Origin: Lacticaseibacillus hegangensis
GTDB lineage: Bacteria > Bacillota > Bacilli > Lactobacillales > Lactobacillaceae
Length of the DNA stretch: 64,000 nucleotides
Direction: 5' to 3'
Assembly: GCF_003946465.1 (NCBI RefSeq)
Contig: NZ_RHOL01000013.1
Coordinates: 1 to 64,000 of the forward strand
The translations under genes were made by a program, and so were the position numbers. The notes beneath the pieces are model-generated. The model had not been told where the DNA came from, made no database searches, and was given only the letters and a program-made list of their open reading frames with translations. Positions 53,815-62,166 of this stretch are shown in pieces (the stretch's first letter is position 1; each line of letters opens with the position of its first letter).

Positions 53815-55161
53815 ATGTCAAAGGCAGTTACTGCTGAAGACCTCGCAAAGTACCAACAGGATCTCGAAAAGACCCCTGCGTCCGCCGCGATTCAAAAGGC
53901 GGTCATGAACAATGGGGTGCTGAAGAGTGCCGAGAACACTGAAAGCCAAACCACGATGACTCAGACCTTCTCCATCGATTTGAGCACCGGCAAGGTTGCC
54001 GACCAGAAACAGTCCGGCCGCTGCTGGATGTTTGCCGCGCTGAACACCATGCGCCACAGCATTCAAAAGCAGTTTAAGATCAAGGACTTCGAACTTTCCC
54101 AGAATTACACATTCTTCTGGGACAAGTTCGAAAAGTCCAACTACTTCTATGAAAATGTCATCAAGACCGCAGATCAGGACATCGATTCACGCAAGGTGGC
54201 CTGGCTGATGGCCAACCCTCAAGGCGATGGTGGTCAGTGGGACATGCTGACGGCCCTCATCGACAAGTACGGGATCGTGCCGAAGTCTGTGATGCCTGAA
54301 ACGTACTCCTCCAGCAAGTCCAACGAGATGAATTCGGTGCTCAACCTGAAGCTGCGCAAAGACGCTGTCACCCTTCGCAAGCTGGTTGCAGATAAAGCTT
54401 CAGAGGACGACATCGAATCAGCCAAGGACAAGATGTTGTCCGAAGACTACCGCATCCTGGCTTACACGCTGGGCGTGCCGCCGACCAAGTTCGATTTCGA
54501 GTACCGCGACGATGACAAGAACTACCACATCGACCGCGACTTGACCCCGAAGGCCTTTTTCGCCAAGTACGTCGGCTGGGACACTGACGCTTACCAGTCC
54601 CTGATCAATGGTCCGACTGCCGACAAACCGTTCAACCACCTGTACACCGTCGAGATGCTCGGCAATGTGGTCGGCGGCCGCGAAGTGCGTCACTTCAACG
54701 TCACATCTGAAGAAATGAAGCGGCTGGCCATCAAGCAGCTTGAAGCCGGCGAAACAGTCTGGTTCGGCTCTGATGTCGGCAAGTCTTCCGATAGCAAGCT
54801 TGGCATCATGGATCCAAAGCTGTACGACAAGAACGCCCTGTTCAACACGAGTTTTGACATGACCAAAGCAGAGCGCCTGGACTACGGCGAAAGCTTGATG
54901 ACCCACGCGATGGTCCTGACTGGCGTTGACATCGTTGACGGCAAGCCAACCAAGTGGAAGGTCGAAAACTCCTGGGGCGAAAAGGCCGGCCAAAATGGCT
55001 ACTTTGTCGCTTCCGATGAGTGGTTCTCCGAATTCGTCTACCAAGTCGTCGTGAACAAGAAGTACCTGTCCGCCGACGAGCAGACGACAATCAAGGCTGA
55101 ATACGACAACCCAACCGTCCTGAAGCCATGGGATCCAATGGGTGCGCTGGCTTCCAAGTAA
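53815..55161 (+). CDS. pepC: Aminopeptidase C (bleomycin hydrolase family)
   Basis: 448-aa C1B cysteine peptidase. The catalytic Cys lies in QKQSGRCWMFAALN, His in MTHAMVLTG and Asn in VENSWGE. It is a cytoplasmic hexameric aminopeptidase for peptide nitrogen use. ATG at 53815 has AAAGGAGTG upstream; a GTG two codons earlier is less likely. Promoter TTCAAT (53732-53737), 17 bp, TGC-TAAAAT (53755-53760) with extended -10. Confidence 0.96.
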   Translation: MSKAVTAEDLAKYQQDLEKTPASAAIQKAVMNNGVLKSAENTESQTTMTQTFSIDLSTGKVADQKQSGRCWMFAALNTMRHSIQKQFKIKDFELSQNYTFFWDKFEKSNYFYENVIKTADQDIDSRKVAWLMANPQGDGGQWDMLTALIDKYGIVPKSVMPETYSSSKSNEMNSVLNLKLRKDAVTLRKLVADKASEDDIESAKDKMLSEDYRILAYTLGVPPTKFDFEYRDDDKNYHIDRDLTPKAFFAKYVGWDTDAYQSLINGPTADKPFNHLYTVEMLGNVVGGREVRHFNVTSEEMKRLAIKQLEAGETVWFGSDVGKSSDSKLGIMDPKLYDKNALFNTSFDMTKAERLDYGESLMTHAMVLTGVDIVDGKPTKWKVENSWGEKAGQNGYFVASDEWFSEFVYQVVVNKKYLSADEQTTIKAEYDNPTVLKPWDPMGALASK

Positions 55162-55176
55162 GCCTTAGCCATCAAA

Positions 55177-55215
55177 AAAAGCTGCAAGCACATTGAAGTG
55201 CTTGCAGCTTTTCTT
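55177..55215. terminator. Bidirectional terminator between pepC and gpmA
   Basis: Perfect AAAGCTGCAAGCAC/GTGCTTGCAGCTTT stem (55178-55211) with A run before and TTCTTT after. Confidence 0.85.
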
Positions 55216-55229
55216 TACCTCAAAATCGC

Positions 55230-55907
55230 TTAAACCGGCAAAATGTCCTTGCCGACGATCGCGAGCCGGTCATCCAAGGTGTACACGATCGGCTGGGCGT
55301 TTGCGACCTCGACCTGGTCGATCCCAGCGTCTGAGATTTGCTCCAGGTACTTGATCAAGGCGCGCAGGGTCGACCCATGAGCGACCACCAGCTGGTTCTC
55401 CCCCGCCAGCAGCCGCGGGGCGATTTCATCCAGCCAGTATGGAATTAATCGGCGCTCGGCGTCCTTCAGGCTTTCGCCGCGGGGAATGATGGTCACCGGA
55501 AAATTCTGGTACGCCCGACTGCGCCGCGGCTGGGCGAGCAGCGGCGGCCGGTTGGAAAAGCTCCGCCGCCAGCTGGCCACCTGGGCCTTGCCGAACAGCT
55601 CGCGGGTCTTGTCCTTGTTCAGCCCGCGCAGCGCCCCGTAATGCCGTTCATTGAGCCGCCAGGACTTGGTGATTGGCAGCCAGTTTTGGTCGATTTCCTC
55701 CTGGACCAGGTACGCGGTTTGAATGGCCCGCTTCAGCACCGACGTATGGACGTGGCCGAACGGCAGGGCGAGCTTGGCCAGCGCCTGACCGGCCGCCTGA
55801 GCCTGCTGAACGCCCAGCGCAGTCAGCGGGACATCCGACCAGCCGGTGTATGTGTTCAAAAAATTGGCGGCACTTTCGCCGTGGCGGATCAACACTAATT
55901 TAACCAT
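55230..55907 (-). CDS. gpmA: 2,3-bisphosphoglycerate-dependent phosphoglycerate mutase
   Basis: 225 aa. Phosphohistidine motif [26 protein letters not shown] and [16 protein letters not shown] are intact. Interconverts 3- and 2-phosphoglycerate. GGAGGT precedes the start at 55907. Promoter TTTCGA, 17 bp, TATACT (55933-55928). Compared with the canonical enzyme it may be a paralogue, since the ...SFSNRPP... segment is retained but residues around it vary. Confidence 0.9.
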   Translation of the reverse strand: MVKLVLIRHGESAANFLNTYTGWSDVPLTALGVQQAQAAGQALAKLALPFGHVHTSVLKRAIQTAYLVQEEIDQNWLPITKSWRLNERHYGALRGLNKDKTRELFGKAQVASWRRSFSNRPPLLAQPRRSRAYQNFPVTIIPRGESLKDAERRLIPYWLDEIAPRLLAGENQLVVAHGSTLRALIKYLEQISDAGIDQVEVANAQPIVYTLDDRLAIVGKDILPV

Positions 55908-55976
55908 TGTGACCTCCGTATTTTCCCAGTATACCATTTTCGGAAAACAGTCGAAAATGCTGGTATATGAGAATAC

Positions 55977-56004
55977 AATTAGATATACTTATTTGTATCT
56001 AATT
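55977..56004. promoter_or_regulatory. 28-bp AT-rich palindrome upstream of the GHMP-like gene
   Basis: AATTAGATATA (55977-55987), six bases, TGTATCTAATT (55994-56004): 11-bp arms with one mismatch. It overlaps a possible -10 (TATACT, 55984-55989) of the plus-strand gene and lies about 44 bp upstream of the gpmA promoter. Its symmetry suits a dimeric repressor of TetR or GntR type; no such regulator gene is adjacent. Confidence 0.5.
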
Positions 56005-56021
56005 CACTTGGGGGCTTGGCC

Positions 56022-56825
56022 ATGGCAATCTGGGTACCGGGAACGATCACATCACGCATTCAGCCTGATCTTGCACTGGCAATCGATCGCGGCGTCGCGC
56101 TGGACATCGGCGACGAAAGTTTCGAGTGGCACATTACCAGCAACGACGACCTTCTTCCAACCGATCAAACCAATCTGATCATCAGCGTCGCCGAAACCGT
56201 CGACCCGCTGCTGGTGCCGCACGACCTCACCCTGCACACCACTGTGAAAACCGGCGTTGGTCAAGGGGCATCGTTGGCGGCAACCATGCTGGGAATCGAA
56301 TTGGCGGCGGCACTGGGCGACAGGCCGGTGCCGCTCAGTCGCAAGCTTGAGGTGGCCGACTTCTTTGAGCCGAACCGTGCCGCAATCGAGGCCACGCTGT
56401 ACGGCGGCTGTCTGGTGTTCAACGGGCCGAAGAACGTGTTAAACTTTGGCACCGAGCTGGTGCAAGGCGCGATTTACCTGCCCGACAAAGTCGTTGACAC
56501 TCCTGTGCCACCCGAGCCCGCCAAAACTTCAGCCACGGCACAGGCGGTGATGAATGCAATGATGAGCGCAGACGGCGACTGGCTGGATCAGCACTTTCCG
56601 CTGCGTGAGCAGGTCACCGAAGACTATTTCCCACACGCCGAAATGGTGGCCCGCGCCGTGCGGGCGGCCGGTGGCTTCACCACCTTTGTCTCCGCCAACG
56701 GCCCGGCGCTGGTGTGCCTGGCCGAAACGCGCCAGACGGACTTTTTTCCGCAGCTGCAGCGGCGGCTGACCGCGGGCAGTGTCGCGCCGTTCCACCTTTC
56801 CCGCAAAGGGATCTCGCGCATCTGA
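56022..56825 (+). CDS. GHMP-kinase-like protein
   Basis: 267 aa. N-terminal AIWVPGTITSRIQPDLALAI and the glycine-rich motif VKTGVGQGASLAA (75-87) correspond to GHMP motifs 1 and 2 (homoserine/mevalonate kinase fold), though motif 2 is degenerate (GQGAS for GLGSS). The C-terminal TFVSANGPALVCLAE resembles motif 3. No pathway partners are nearby. A homoserine-kinase-like activity is possible. ATG at 56022 has GGGGC upstream. Confidence 0.65.
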   Translation: MAIWVPGTITSRIQPDLALAIDRGVALDIGDESFEWHITSNDDLLPTDQTNLIISVAETVDPLLVPHDLTLHTTVKTGVGQGASLAATMLGIELAAALGDRPVPLSRKLEVADFFEPNRAAIEATLYGGCLVFNGPKNVLNFGTELVQGAIYLPDKVVDTPVPPEPAKTSATAQAVMNAMMSADGDWLDQHFPLREQVTEDYFPHAEMVARAVRAAGGFTTFVSANGPALVCLAETRQTDFFPQLQRRLTAGSVAPFHLSRKGISRI

Positions 56826-56830
56826 CCACC

Positions 56831-56864
56831 AAAAAGCCGGGCCTTTTTCAGGCCCGGCTTTCGG
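56831..56864. terminator. Bidirectional terminator between GHMP-like gene and csbD
   Basis: AAAGCCGGGCC/GGCCCGGCTTT stem (56833-56861). Confidence 0.85.
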
Positions 56865-56868
56865 TTGG

Positions 56869-57105
56869 CTAATGGTTGTCCTTGTAGGCGTCAACGGTAT
56901 CGTTAAACTTATCCGCAGCCTTCTCGGTGAGGTCGTCAGTGGTATCTTTTGCCTTGCGCTTGGCGTCGTCAATTTTGTCTTTGGCCTCGCCCTTCAGTCC
57001 TTGCGCCTTACCCTTGGCCTCCAGCTTTTCGTTGCCGGTAGCCTTGCCGGCGGTTTCTTTCACCTTGCCGACGACTTTGTCCTTCATTGCATCAAAATCT
57101 GCCAT
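56869..57105 (-). CDS. CsbD-family stress protein
   Basis: 78 aa, hydrophilic and almost entirely Lys/Asp/Ala/Gly. MADFDAMKDKVVGKVKETAG is the CsbD signature, repeated in looser form along the chain. Such proteins are induced by general stress in many bacteria; mechanism unknown. AAGGAGGG precedes the start. Confidence 0.9.
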   Translation of the reverse strand: MADFDAMKDKVVGKVKETAGKATGNEKLEAKGKAQGLKGEAKDKIDDAKRKAKDTTDDLTEKAADKFNDTVDAYKDNH

Positions 57106-57181
57106 AACTATCCCTCCTTCTTGGTGTAAATTAAGTATACCAAGACTAGGTTGTGTACGTCCAATCAGACGACTTACGGCG

Positions 57182-57204
57182 AAAAAAATAGGCCTAACGC
57201 CTAC
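57182..57204 (-). terminator. Terminator overlapping the stop of the DUF2187-like gene
   Basis: TAGGC/GCCTA stem followed by seven T on the minus strand; the stop codon TAG is in the stem. Confidence 0.65.
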
Positions 57205-57479
57205 TTCTTTGTCGTCTTGGATGACCGGTTGTTGCGACCCGTCGGCTCCTCGGGAGCTGGCGGCTCAACGGCCTGCCCGTCTTTTTTGATGTCTTTGTAG
57301 TTAACGACGGTGCGATTCTTGAGGTCGTCAACGACTTCTTTGTCGGCCTTGTTGAACGAATCGATCGTCAGCAAGGCCGCGTTGGCATATAACTTTTCCA
57401 CGGTGCCTGTGAAACTCAGTGGCACTTGTTTGCTTTTTTTAACGTCGACTGTCTCGCCGACCGTGATCACTTGGGCCAA
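57201..57479 (-). CDS. DUF2187-like small protein (KOW-like fold)
   Basis: 92 aa. Core LSFTGTVEKLYANAALLTID and NRTVVNYKDIKKDG match the DUF2187 (YkvS) pattern, which has an SH3/KOW-like beta barrel. It starts with TTG with AAGGGGGAA upstream. A Pro/Lys-rich tail (residues 70-92) is extra. Extended -10 promoter TGC-TATAAT (57528-57523) is followed by a palindrome GTAACGTTAC at the transcription start. Function unknown. Confidence 0.75.
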   Translation of the reverse strand: MAQVITVGETVDVKKSKQVPLSFTGTVEKLYANAALLTIDSFNKADKEVVDDLKNRTVVNYKDIKKDGQAVEPPAPEEPTGRNNRSSKTTKK

Positions 57480-57510
57480 AAAAGTTCCCCCTTCTGCCGT
57501 GCAACGTTAG

Positions 57511-57528
57511 GTAACGTTACTTATTATA
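57511..57528 (-). promoter_or_regulatory. Promoter and palindrome of the DUF2187-like gene
   Basis: Extended -10 TGCTATAAT (57531-57523) with the perfect 10-bp palindrome GTAACGTTAC (57511-57520) covering the expected start; a second AACGTT half lies at 57503-57508. Confidence 0.5.
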
Positions 57529-57553
57529 GCATAGTTGGCCCGTCTGCGTCCGG

Positions 57554-57805
57554 TCAGCCCGCCGCCTCTTCCACCTCCGGTTCGGGCTCTGGCTCGCCAG
57601 CCTTGAGAATGGTCATTCTTTTCAGGGCGATCACGCTTTGAAATAACAGGTCGCGCGCATTCATCTGGTCGCGCGGATCGAACTCGTCGATGGTCACCCA
57701 TGCCGAATTCTCGTAGCGCTTGACCACGGTGCCGATAAACTCATGCTCCATATTGCCATTGGCCTGGCAGCGTACCACTGCCCCCTTTGTCACGGTTGTC
57801 GTCAT
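57554..57805 (-). CDS. DUF2187-like small protein, second copy
   Basis: 83 aa. HEFIGTVVKRYENSAWVTID and the following VIALKRMTIL resemble the neighbouring gene (FTGTVEKLYANAALLTID), so the two are probably diverged paralogues. Acidic Glu/Pro-rich tail. GGAGG precedes the ATG. Promoter TTGACT (57865-57860) with TATACT or TATATA around 57836-57843. Function unknown. Confidence 0.7.
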   Translation of the reverse strand: MTTTVTKGAVVRCQANGNMEHEFIGTVVKRYENSAWVTIDEFDPRDQMNARDLLFQSVIALKRMTILKAGEPEPEPEVEEAAG

Positions 57806-57971
57806 GTAACCGCCTCCATTGTTTTTGATAAGGTGAGTATATACTATTTATTTTCTTATAGTCAACATAAATGATTAATTATTTTAAAGAAACTGCCGTT
57901 ATGCATGAAAGGTTCAACCCCGTCCTGATAAATCCTGTCTTAGCAGTCTTCGATGACCCTCTGTGCGGACT

Positions 57972-58009
57972 AAAAAAGCCATCCGGTCGCAAACCCAGAT
58001 GGCGAAAAA
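57972..58009. terminator. Terminator of the beta-lactamase-like gene
   Basis: GCCATC/GATGGC stem (57978-58003) with TTTTTT on the minus strand and AAAAAA on the other side. Confidence 0.8.
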
Positions 58010-58016
58010 ATTGTTC

Positions 58017-59033
58017 TCAGCCGTATACGATTGTCTGCACCTGCTTGGCGATCGCGGCGATTTGAGAAAAGTCCTGGTAACTGCCGTTGTCGGTCATGAT
58101 CACCAGCAGGTACCGGTCACCGGCAGGCGTCGTGACAATCCCGGCATCGTTGTCGGTGCTGCCGAGCCAGCCGACCTTGTCCTGCACCACACTGCCAGCG
58201 GCCACCGTGCTTGCAGCCGCGGGAATCCCGGTTCGGTAGATTTGCTTACCCATCGCGGTCAGCAGCTTTTGCCGCAGGGCCGCATCAGCGAACGGCCCGG
58301 TCCCTTGCGCAATCGCCTTGAGCATCGTCATCAGGTCACTTGCGGTCGTGCTCGCGGCCGTACCGGGTCGGAAGACATACCCCGTGCCCAGCGTGGCAAA
58401 GTAACTGTTCAAGGGCGCTGCCCCACTTTGCGCTAGCACATTTTCGGCGTAGTCATTTTCCGAATTCACGATCATTCGCTGGAACCCGTCCTCGTCCGTT
58501 GCGGTCCAGGTCTTAGCCCCCGTTTCCACCTCGTGAAACAACCACGCGGTGATGAACAGCTTGAAGGTCGAAGCGGCCACCATGCGCTGATTACCATTGA
58601 CCGCAGTCGCCAAGTTTCCTGACTGATAAACTGCCGCGTCACTGGCTTTGGCCGCTGCACTGCCGGCCACTGGGGCCAGATTGTAGAAACTGACCGCCAC
58701 GTGCCCGTTTTGCGTGACCTGCTTCAGATACTGCGCGAGTTGTTTTTTGAGTTGGCTGGTTTTGGCGGCAATCTGGGCGGCACTCAAGCGCGGTGCCGCC
58801 GCTTGGGCTGCCGTCTTGGTTGGTGCCTTGGCCGCGGCTTTGCCGGTAGCGGCGGTCCGCTTCGGACTGGCCTTTTGCCTGGTGGCCGGACCGGCCGCAT
58901 CGGCACCATCATCATTTAGCGCGTTCACGGTCAGGCTGATCACCAGCCCCAGAGCCAGGAGACAGGCCAAAGCGAACGGAATGAGCCGACTCCAGCGCGG
59001 CTTGCGTCCTTTGAATTCTCGCATTAACTTCAC
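58017..59033 (-). CDS. Class A beta-lactamase-like serine hydrolase, membrane-anchored
   Basis: 338 aa. One N-terminal membrane helix (about 17-38), an Ala/Lys/Thr-rich linker (40-85) and a penicillin-recognising domain. The active-site set is S155-T-F-K158, S191-E-N193 and D285-K-V-G288 in place of KTG. These variants are common in chromosomal 'class A' hydrolases of lactobacilli, so resistance should not be assumed; a peptidoglycan role is possible. GTG start with GGGGAAAG upstream. Confidence 0.88.
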   Translation of the reverse strand: MKLMREFKGRKPRWSRLIPFALACLLALGLVISLTVNALNDDGADAAGPATRQKASPKRTAATGKAAAKAPTKTAAQAAAPRLSAAQIAAKTSQLKKQLAQYLKQVTQNGHVAVSFYNLAPVAGSAAAKASDAAVYQSGNLATAVNGNQRMVAASTFKLFITAWLFHEVETGAKTWTATDEDGFQRMIVNSENDYAENVLAQSGAAPLNSYFATLGTGYVFRPGTAASTTASDLMTMLKAIAQGTGPFADAALRQKLLTAMGKQIYRTGIPAAASTVAAGSVVQDKVGWLGSTDNDAGIVTTPAGDRYLLVIMTDNGSYQDFSQIAAIAKQVQTIVYG

Positions 59034-59162
59034 TACTTTCCCCGCATTTATCTTTTAAATCATACTGCTTGTCTGTGAATATTGTTAGACTTAAATAAAC
59101 ATTTTTCACAGAATCAGGGAAACGGCACCCCCTTTCTTTGCAGAAGTCCCCGTTTAATGCGC

Positions 59163-59191
59163 TTGCAACCGCCTCCACCATGCGCGATACT
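59163..59191 (+). promoter_or_regulatory. Promoter of the membrane MutS-like gene
   Basis: TTGCAA (59163-59168), 17 bp, GATACT (59186-59191). Confidence 0.5.
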
Positions 59192-59212
59192 GAGAAAAAT
59201 GGGAGGTGTGCC

Positions 59213-60862
59213 ATGACCTTGGAAAACTGGCTCTGGGTGCTTGCGTTTGTGGCGGTGCTGCTCGCCGTGGCGGTCATTTCAGCCGTACACGCGCACGTCG
59301 CCCTGCGCAACCGTCTTTTGCGCACTTGGGGCGAGCTGCCGGAACGCACCAGCCGCGATAGCGAAGACAGCCTAAAGGAGGCCTACCTGGCCTCTTCCAA
59401 ACTCCGACCAACTACCAGCGTCGTGGACGACCTGACCTGGCATGACTTGGACCTGATGCGCGTGTTTCGCCTGCTGAATCAAACCGAGTCCAGTGTCGGG
59501 GCCGAAGCGCTGTACGCCAAGCTGCGCGGCTTTGACCTCGGCCAACCGAACGTCGACGAGCAGCTGATCGCTTTTTTTGCGGGTGATCAGGTTGCCCGCA
59601 TGAAGGTGCGCACGGCGTTTGCCAGGCTTGGCAAGCTGGATCATAACCAGTCCCAGAACTACCTGCTCAGCACCACTTCAGGCGCGTTGGCCAACGTGTG
59701 GCGCTACCGGCTGCTTGGCCTGCTGCCGCTGTTCGGGCTGCTGCTGGCGCTCATCCTGCCCTTTGCCGGCCTGCTGGTCACAATCGGCAGCCTCATTTTT
59801 AACGTCATCTACTACGAGCTCAAGAAAGAGGCCCTGACGCTGGAACTCAATGCAATGCGTTACCTGGTCCAAACCATTACCACGGCGGGGGCGCTGGTCA
59901 AGGTGACCACCCCCAAGCAGGCCGCACTGCAGCAGGCGCTGCGCCCGTTGGCCGGCATTTCCCGCCACGCCTTCACCTTCCGGGCCAAAAGCGGCTCGAT
60001 GGCTGACCTGATCACCGACTATATCAGTTTCATGTTCATGCTGCCGTTTATCGCCTACAACTATGTGCTGCGGACACTGCGCCTCAACAAACAGGCCGCC
60101 CTTGACCTGTGGGCGGTAATGGGCGATTTGGAAGTCGCCATCGCCATCGCAAACTTCCGCCTGGCCATGCCCGGTACGTGCACGCCGACCTTCAAAGATG
60201 GCGGCGTTTCCGCCACAGCGCTGCGCCATCCCCTGCTGGATGAGGCGGTCCCCAATGACGTCAGCTGGCATCAAACCGCGCTGATCACCGGCTCCAATGC
60301 CTCAGGCAAATCGACCTACGTCAAAAGTGTTGCGATCAATCTGCTGCTTGCGCAAACAATCAACACGGCCACCGCCAAAACGTTTGCTTGCGCCCCCGGC
60401 CATGTGGTCACGGCCATGGCGGTGCAAGACGACATTGCCGCCGGGGATTCGTACTTCATCGCGGAAATCAAAGCTATTCAGCGCCTGCTCAACTTGGTGG
60501 CCAAGGGTGAGCGCGTTTACGGCTTTATCGACGAAATCCTCAAAGGCACCAACACGGTGGAGCGCATCGCCGCCTCGGCTGCAGTTGTGCAGTGGCTGAA
60601 CCAGACCAGCGCCCTGACCATGGTGGCCACGCATGACAGCGAGCTTTCTGAAATTTTAGCCGGACAGGTCGTCGACTGGCACTTCCAGGAAACCGTAGAC
60701 CAGGCCGGTGTCCACTTTGACTACCGACTGCGCCAAGGCCCAGCCACCTCGCACAACGCGATTGCCCTGCTGCAGGCCATGCATTATCCAGCCAGTATCA
60801 CCGAGGAGGCGCAACGCCTCGCCCACGCTTTCGAACAATCCCGCACTTGGCCAACTCTCTAA
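59213..60862 (+). CDS. MutS-like ATPase with membrane segments
   Basis: 549 aa. N-terminal helix (LENWLWVLAFVAVLLAVAVI), two more hydrophobic segments in the middle (GLLPLFGLLLALILPFAGLL; FMFMLPFIAYNYVL) and a C-terminal MutS ATPase: Walker A GSNASGKST (360-368), FIDEILKGTNTVERI Walker B/signature and ATHDSELSEIL. It lacks the mismatch-binding domain, so it is not MutS proper. It matches a poorly characterised family of membrane MutS-like proteins of Firmicutes. GGAGGTG precedes the start at 59213. Confidence 0.85.
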   Translation: MTLENWLWVLAFVAVLLAVAVISAVHAHVALRNRLLRTWGELPERTSRDSEDSLKEAYLASSKLRPTTSVVDDLTWHDLDLMRVFRLLNQTESSVGAEALYAKLRGFDLGQPNVDEQLIAFFAGDQVARMKVRTAFARLGKLDHNQSQNYLLSTTSGALANVWRYRLLGLLPLFGLLLALILPFAGLLVTIGSLIFNVIYYELKKEALTLELNAMRYLVQTITTAGALVKVTTPKQAALQQALRPLAGISRHAFTFRAKSGSMADLITDYISFMFMLPFIAYNYVLRTLRLNKQAALDLWAVMGDLEVAIAIANFRLAMPGTCTPTFKDGGVSATALRHPLLDEAVPNDVSWHQTALITGSNASGKSTYVKSVAINLLLAQTINTATAKTFACAPGHVVTAMAVQDDIAAGDSYFIAEIKAIQRLLNLVAKGERVYGFIDEILKGTNTVERIAASAAVVQWLNQTSALTMVATHDSELSEILAGQVVDWHFQETVDQAGVHFDYRLRQGPATSHNAIALLQAMHYPASITEEAQRLAHAFEQSRTWPTL

Positions 60863-60866
60863 AAAG

Positions 60867-60917
60867 TCGCAGCAGAGCCGCCTCGCCCGATGGACGATTG
60901 GCCTGCTGCGACTTTTT
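60867..60917. terminator. Bidirectional terminator
   Basis: AAAAAGTCGCAGCAG pairs with CTGCTGCGACTTTTT across a 27-nt loop; serves the MutS-like gene and the convergent proA. Confidence 0.85.
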
Positions 60918-60924
60918 GGGTATG

Positions 60925-62166
60925 TCACTCTCGAATCTGCCCGGCGCCGCGGATCTGATACTTGGTTGTGGTGAGTGCACTGAGGCCCATCGGCCCCCGG
61001 GCGTGCAGCTTTTGCGTGCTGATGCCGATTTCGGCGCCAAAACCAAATTCTTGGCCGTCCGTGAAGCGGGTCGAGGCGTTAACGTACACGCAGGCTGCGT
61101 CTACCTGGTTTAAGAACTGCTCCCCGGCCGCGTAATCACCGGTCACAATGGTCTCGGAATGCTTGGTGTTGTGCGCGTTGATGTGCGCAATAGCAACGGC
61201 TTCAGAGTCCACCACCTTGACTGCCATGATCAAGTCGTTGTATTCGGTGTCCCAGTCTTCAGCTGTGGCTGGCGTCATGCTGGGCACGATTGCGCAAGCG
61301 GCCGCATCGCCGCGCAGCGCAACACCGTGGCGCTGCAGTTCCTGCGCCAAAACCGGCAGGTAAGCTTCAGCGACCGCCCGGTGGATCAGCAGTTTTTCCG
61401 CGGCGTTGCAGACGCTCGGTCGCTGCACCTTGGCGTTAACCACAATGGCCGTCGCCATGGCCAGATCTGCGGCCCGGTCGACGTAGATGTGGCAGTTGCC
61501 AGCGCCGGTTTCGATCACCGGCACCGTTGCTTCTTGGACCACTGCCCGAATCAAGCCGGCCCCGCCGCGCGGAATCAGAACGTCGATGTAGTCTGTCAGG
61601 TGCATCATCTGCGAAGCCAGCGCCCGGCTCGGGTCTGCGATCACCTGCAAGGCCTCAGCCGGCAGGCCGGCCGCGTGCAGCGCTTGCTGCAGCACCTTGG
61701 CCAGTGCAATATTTGAGTGCAGGGCCTCCTTGCCGCCGCGCAGGATCACGGCGTTGCCACTTTTCAGCGTCAACCCGGCCGCATCGACGGTGACGTTTGG
61801 CCGCGCCTCGTAGATCATGCCGACCACCCCGAGCGGGACCCGCTGCTGGACGATGAACAGGCCTGCGCCAGTGCGCCAGCCCTTGTCGGCTTTTTCCGTC
61901 GGGTCATCAAGCGCAGCAACGGCACGCAGTCCGGAAGCCATGTCTGCCACGCGCGCCGGCGTCAGCTTCAGGCGGTCGGTGAACTTGGCTGGCAGCGCGC
62001 TTGCCGCCGCCAAATCTGCGGCATTGGCTTCAAGGATCTCCGGCGTGGCCGCCTCTAGGGCCGTCGCCATTTTAAGCAGAGCTAAGTTCTTGGCGGCCGC
62101 AGTCAACTGTGACAGCTGCCGCGCGGCGGTCTGCGCCGCCTGCCCCATTTGCATTAAATCGGTCAT
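60925..62166 (-). CDS. proA: Gamma-glutamyl phosphate reductase
   Basis: 413-aa NADPH-dependent enzyme; second step of proline synthesis. VPLGVVGMIYEARPNVTVDA, the catalytic-cysteine region QRPSVCNAAEKLLIH and GAEIGISTQKLHARGPMGL are present. The start at 62166 has AAAGGAGGG upstream and overlaps proB by 4 bp. Confidence 0.96.
   Translation of the reverse strand: MTDLMQMGQAAQTAARQLSQLTAAAKNLALLKMATALEAATPEILEANAADLAAASALPAKFTDRLKLTPARVADMASGLRAVAALDDPTEKADKGWRTGAGLFIVQQRVPLGVVGMIYEARPNVTVDAAGLTLKSGNAVILRGGKEALHSNIALAKVLQQALHAAGLPAEALQVIADPSRALASQMMHLTDYIDVLIPRGGAGLIRAVVQEATVPVIETGAGNCHIYVDRAADLAMATAIVVNAKVQRPSVCNAAEKLLIHRAVAEAYLPVLAQELQRHGVALRGDAAACAIVPSMTPATAEDWDTEYNDLIMAVKVVDSEAVAIAHINAHNTKHSETIVTGDYAAGEQFLNQVDAACVYVNASTRFTDGQEFGFGAEIGISTQKLHARGPMGLSALTTTKYQIRGAGQIRE

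Noticed and set aside
58017-59033. Calling the serine hydrolase an antibiotic-resistance beta-lactamase
   Set aside because: Motifs deviate (SEN, KVG) and lactobacilli commonly carry such chromosomal proteins without resistance.
59213-60862. Calling the MutS-like protein mutS or mutS2
   Set aside because: No mismatch-binding domain, no Smr domain and several membrane segments.
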